From NCBI RefSeq assembly GCF_002205635.1, contig NZ_NISJ01000003.1, forward strand, positions 156,397-220,396: a stretch of 64,000 bases of DNA, in the 5' to 3' direction. Positions 60,813-64,000 of this stretch are shown one piece after another. The translations under genes and the position numbers were made by a program. Position 1 is the first letter of the stretch. Every line of letters begins with the position of its first letter. The stretch is from Sphingopyxis witflariensis. Lineage in GTDB: Bacteria > Pseudomonadota > Alphaproteobacteria > Sphingomonadales > Sphingomonadaceae. The notes under the pieces were generated by a model that did no database searches, was not told where the DNA came from, and was given only the letters and a program-made list of their open reading frames with translations.

Positions 60813-62054
60813 CTAAATCTCCGTCCCGGCCAGCAGGCGCGGCAGGTCGCCGGCTTCGCCGCGCGCTTCATCCATGAAGAAGCGCTTGAGCATCGGAAGC
60901 CGCTGGACCGCACCCAGCCCCGCGCGCCGGACTGCCGACGCGGTGCGCCCCGGAATACCAAAAAGGCGGGTCAGGCCATCGGTCGCGAGGCTGACCATCA
61001 TATTGTCGAGCCCGCGCCAGCGCTGATAGCGCGCGAGCAACGCCGCATCGCCGAGGTCGAGACCCAGCCGCGCACCTTCGACGAGCACTTCGGCGAGCGC
61101 GGCGACGTCGCGGAGGCCGAGATTGAGCCCCTGCCCCGCAATCGGATGGATACCGTGCGCGGCATCGCCAACGAGCACAGTCCGTTCAGCGACGATCGAC
61201 GCGCTGTGATGGAAGCCGAGCGGATAGGTCATGCGCGGAGCAACCAACTCCATCGTGCCAAGCGTATCGCCCGCGCGCTTTTGCAATTCGGCGACGAAAC
61301 CGCGATCGCCCAGCTTGGCGAAACCCGGACCGTCCTTTTCATCGACCGTCCAGACAAAGGCCGAACGGTGCCGCCCCTGAAGATCATCGACGAGCGGCAA
61401 TAGCGCGAAGGGGCCGGAGGCGAAGAAGATTTCGTGCGCGACATTGCCGTGCGGCCGTTCGTGCGCGACCGCACCGATCATCGCATGATGGTGATAGGAC
61501 CAGCTGGCGATACTGAACCCCGCCGCGTCGCGCGTCGGCGAGCGCCGCCCTTCGGCGATGATCAGCAAGGGCGCCGCGAGCTTTGTGCCGTCGTCGAGGG
61601 TCAGCGTGACGCCATGGGCGTTGACCTCGCGCGCGGTGACCGCCGCAGGCATAAGCAGCCGCACCAGCGGCGCTTCGGCGAGCCCGGCAGCGAGCGCGAG
61701 GCGGAGCTGGCGATTCTCGATCATCGTGCCGAGTGGCGCGTCGCCCTCCCGCGTGACGAAATCCAGTTCGCCGCCGCGGCCCTGCCCCGGAACGCCGTCA
61801 CCCACCTTGATCGCGCGGATCGGGCAGCCATGGCCCGCAAGGCGACCAGCTATCCCCAGCACCTCGAACATCTGCCACGTCGCACTCGCAATGGCAGAAG
61901 CGCGGCCGTCAAAGCCCGGCGCGATCGTCGTCACCGGATCGGCAGGATCGACGATTTGTGACGACAGGCCGTGGTGAGCCAAAGCGAGGGCAAGCGCCTG
62001 GCCGACGAGCCCGCCGCCCGAGATCAGGACATCGCTGCGCAGCGTTTCATTCAT
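60813..62054 (-). CDS. UbiH/UbiF/COQ6-family FAD hydroxylase
   Basis: A 413-residue flavin monooxygenase of ubiquinone synthesis. The FAD fingerprint DVLISGGGLVGQALALAL is at the N-terminus. FDGRASAIASATWQMFEVLG and the late VLVGDAAHGIHPIAGQGLNLGLRD are the family signature. Which ring position it hydroxylates cannot be told, since members vary. ATG 62054 is chosen; the longer frame to 62507 is antisense to ftsK. Confidence 0.92.
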   Translation of the reverse strand: MNETLRSDVLISGGGLVGQALALALAHHGLSSQIVDPADPVTTIAPGFDGRASAIASATWQMFEVLGIAGRLAGHGCPIRAIKVGDGVPGQGRGGELDFVTREGDAPLGTMIENRQLRLALAAGLAEAPLVRLLMPAAVTAREVNAHGVTLTLDDGTKLAAPLLIIAEGRRSPTRDAAGFSIASWSYHHHAMIGAVAHERPHGNVAHEIFFASGPFALLPLVDDLQGRHRSAFVWTVDEKDGPGFAKLGDRGFVAELQKRAGDTLGTMELVAPRMTYPLGFHHSASIVAERTVLVGDAAHGIHPIAGQGLNLGLRDVAALAEVLVEGARLGLDLGDAALLARYQRWRGLDNMMVSLATDGLTRLFGIPGRTASAVRRAGLGAVQRLPMLKRFFMDEARGEAGDLPRLLAGTEI

Positions 62055-62192
62055 GCGGCCTGCCCTAGCTTGCCAAGCGGCGCTTGAAAAGCGGTCAGGC
62101 GCGCGTGCGGCACCGCTCGATGGGCCGCGCTTGACGCCGACTCCGCCCCATGTGCATACCGCCATGATACATCGACAGGGACCGTTCAGAGC

Positions 62193-64000
62193 ATGGCAAG
62201 CCGCAAGGCCATTACCGCAAAGGCCGATTGGCGCAGTGTTTTCCGCCAGAGCATCGCGCGATCGCTGGTGATCGCGGCGGCGGTGGCGCTTGGCGCTTTC
62301 ACCCTGTTCCTTGCACTCGCGCTTTTGACCTATGACGGCACCGATGCCGCAATTCATACTGCGGCCGGAGGCAATCCCGCGAACTGGATGGGCACCGCAG
62401 GGGCGTGGTTCGCCGACCTGCTGCTGTTCGTCGGCGGCGGCGCGATCGTCTTGCTTCTGCCCTTGCTCGGCATTCTCGCGTGGCGCCTGTGGGCCGCAGC
62501 GCCGCAACCCTATTGGAAGCGCCAGCTCGCCCTTGCCTTTATCGCTATCCTGCTCGTCGGCCTCGGCGCGCAGCTGTGGGCGCCCGACAGCAATGCGCCG
62601 CTGCCCGCGGGCTGGGGCGGGATCATAGCGCTGATCGTCGGCGGAGCGATCACCCCCTGGTTCGAACTGGCGGGCGACCCCGCCGCGGCGCTGGTCCGTT
62701 TCGCCGCGATCCTCCTGCTCTTCGGCGTGGGCCTGTGGCTCGGCTATCGCGCGCTACGGCTCGAAAAAGGCTGGGCGTCGCGCTTCAAGCTGCCCGCAGT
62801 CCAGGGCAGCCGCATCGTCGAGCCCGTCAGGCCGGTCGAATCAGAATCGGGACCCAAGACCTCTACTTTGGTGGAGCGCGTCGTCACCCCGCGCCCGCGC
62901 GCCGAACCAACCGACCGCGCGCCGCCCGAGATCGCCGACCCCGCCGAGCGCACTGCACCGTCAAAACCCAAGGCGAAGCCGCAGACCGAGCTGTTCACCA
63001 ATTACCAGCTACCGTCGATCGACCTCTTGTCGCCGCCACCGCCGGGGCCAACCGGGCAAATCGACAAGGCGGGCCTCGAACGCAACGCGCGCCTGCTCGA
63101 ATCGGTGCTGGAAGATTTCCAGGTCAAGGGTGTCGTCACCGCGGTTCGTCCCGGCCCGGTCGTCACCATGTACGAACTCGAACCCGCGCCGGGCACCAAG
63201 GCGAGCCGCGTATCGAACCTTGCCGACGATATCGCGCGCAACATGTCGGCGCTATCGGCGCGAATCGCCCCGATACCGGGGCGCACGGTGATCGGCATCG
63301 AGTTGCCAAACGCAAATCGCGAGTCGGTGGTGCTGCACGAAATCATTGGCAGCGCGCTGTTCCAGGACCAGACCGGCGCGCTACCGATCATCCTCGGCAA
63401 GAATATCAGCGGCGACCCGATGATCGCCGACCTCGCCCCCATGCCGCACCTGCTGATCGCGGGTACGACGGGCTCGGGTAAGTCGGTCGGTTTGAACGCG
63501 ATGATCCTGTCACTTCTCTATCGGCTTGGCCCCGATCAGGTGAAAATGATCATGATCGATCCCAAGATGCTGGAACTCAGCGTCTATGACGATATTCCAC
63601 ACCTGCTCGCCCCCGTCGTCACCGAACCCAAAAAGGCGATCCGCGCGCTCAAATGGGCGGTCGAGCAGATGGAGGACCGCTACCGGATGATGTCGTCGCT
63701 GTCGGTGCGCAACCTCGCGAGCTACAACGATAAGGTCCGCGCCGCGCTTGCCAAGGGCAAGTCGCTCGGGCGGCGCGTCCAGACCGGTTATGATCCCGAG
63801 ACCGGCCAGCCGATTTACGAGGAAGAGACGCTCGATTATGCGCCGCTGCCGCAGATCGTGGTGGTGGTCGATGAGCTCGCCGATTTGATGATGACCGCGG
63901 GCAAGGAGGTGGAATTCCTGATCCAGCGTCTGGCGCAAAAGGCGCGCGCGGCGGGCATCCACCTGATCCTCGCGACCCAGCGCCCGTCGGTCGACGTCAT
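62193..64000 (+). CDS. ftsK: DNA translocase FtsK (3' end outside window)
   Basis: The first 602 residues of a septal DNA translocase that moves and resolves chromosome termini at division. About four N-terminal membrane segments (residues about 22-190) are followed by a Pro-rich linker and the alpha domain (KGVVTAVRPGPVVTMYELEPAPG). The RecA-like motor has Walker A GTTGSGKSVGLN and Walker B QIVVVVDELADLMM. The C-terminal gamma domain that reads KOPS lies beyond base 64000. ATG 62193 gives the expected MASRKAITAKADWR start. Confidence 0.95.
   Translation, partial: MASRKAITAKADWRSVFRQSIARSLVIAAAVALGAFTLFLALALLTYDGTDAAIHTAAGGNPANWMGTAGAWFADLLLFVGGGAIVLLLPLLGILAWRLWAAAPQPYWKRQLALAFIAILLVGLGAQLWAPDSNAPLPAGWGGIIALIVGGAITPWFELAGDPAAALVRFAAILLLFGVGLWLGYRALRLEKGWASRFKLPAVQGSRIVEPVRPVESESGPKTSTLVERVVTPRPRAEPTDRAPPEIADPAERTAPSKPKAKPQTELFTNYQLPSIDLLSPPPPGPTGQIDKAGLERNARLLESVLEDFQVKGVVTAVRPGPVVTMYELEPAPGTKASRVSNLADDIARNMSALSARIAPIPGRTVIGIELPNANRESVVLHEIIGSALFQDQTGALPIILGKNISGDPMIADLAPMPHLLIAGTTGSGKSVGLNAMILSLLYRLGPDQVKMIMIDPKMLELSVYDDIPHLLAPVVTEPKKAIRALKWAVEQMEDRYRMMSSLSVRNLASYNDKVRAALAKGKSLGRRVQTGYDPETGQPIYEEETLDYAPLPQIVVVVDELADLMMTAGKEVEFLIQRLAQKARAAGIHLILATQRPSVDV

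Overview
The window looks like chromosomal DNA of a sphingomonad (Sphingomonadaceae, most like Sphingopyxis). This is inferred from high GC, the TonB-receptor, Rieske and flavoprotein gene style, alphaproteobacterial LexA boxes (GTTC-N7-GTTC), and scattered intergenic palindromes of a kind common in this group. No database search was possible.

Three regions are visible. (1) Bases 1 to about 17194 are ordinary chromosome: the tail of a TonB-dependent receptor, an amino-acid permease, a Rieske oxygenase with a divergent BetI-like regulator, an M20 peptidase, nth-dapB, a sirtuin, tadA, rpmB, a Ppx/GppA phosphatase with rlmE, and an S41 protease lipoprotein. (2) Bases 17195 to 58891 form a genomic island of about 41.7 kb. 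It is bounded by a perfect 47-bp direct repeat of the 3' part of tRNA-Gly(GCC), with a tyrosine integrase beside the left copy and the complete tRNA at the right copy. (3) From 58922 onward the chromosome resumes: a thioredoxin-TPR protein, a LON-substrate-binding-domain protein, a UbiH-family hydroxylase and ftsK, which runs off the end.

The left half of the island is a metal block: a CadR-like MerR with a CDF exporter, a Fur-box-controlled FTR1 iron permease with a cytochrome c domain, czcCBA, a His-rich small protein, a CadA/PbrA P-type ATPase with its own MerR regulator, and a CaCA exchanger. A PAP2 gene start and an IS3-family scrap lie between cadA and czc. The backbone is a wrecked conjugative element. 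What remains is trbI, DUF2274, a trbG fused to the start of a DUF736 gene, another DUF736, a thermonuclease, a sigma factor and a parB that are both cut off at one junction, and DUF932. No relaxase, coupling protein or VirB4/TrbE ATPase is present, so the island probably cannot transfer itself.

The right-centre of the island (about 37.8 to 53.4 kb) is the most interesting part. It holds the imuA-imuB-dnaE2 mutasome, two SRAP/HMCES-family genes (one lacking the nucleophilic Cys), an XRE-ImmA pair, a TcmP/DUF5131 (three-Cys-motif) convergent pair, an anti-phage dCTP deaminase (AvcD type) with a coupled 66-residue protein, and a fused MNT-HEPN protein. Five exact GTTC-N7-GTTC sites sit just upstream of five of these transcription units. 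They suggest one LexA/SOS regulon that joins DNA-damage tolerance with nucleotide-depletion and other probable defence genes.
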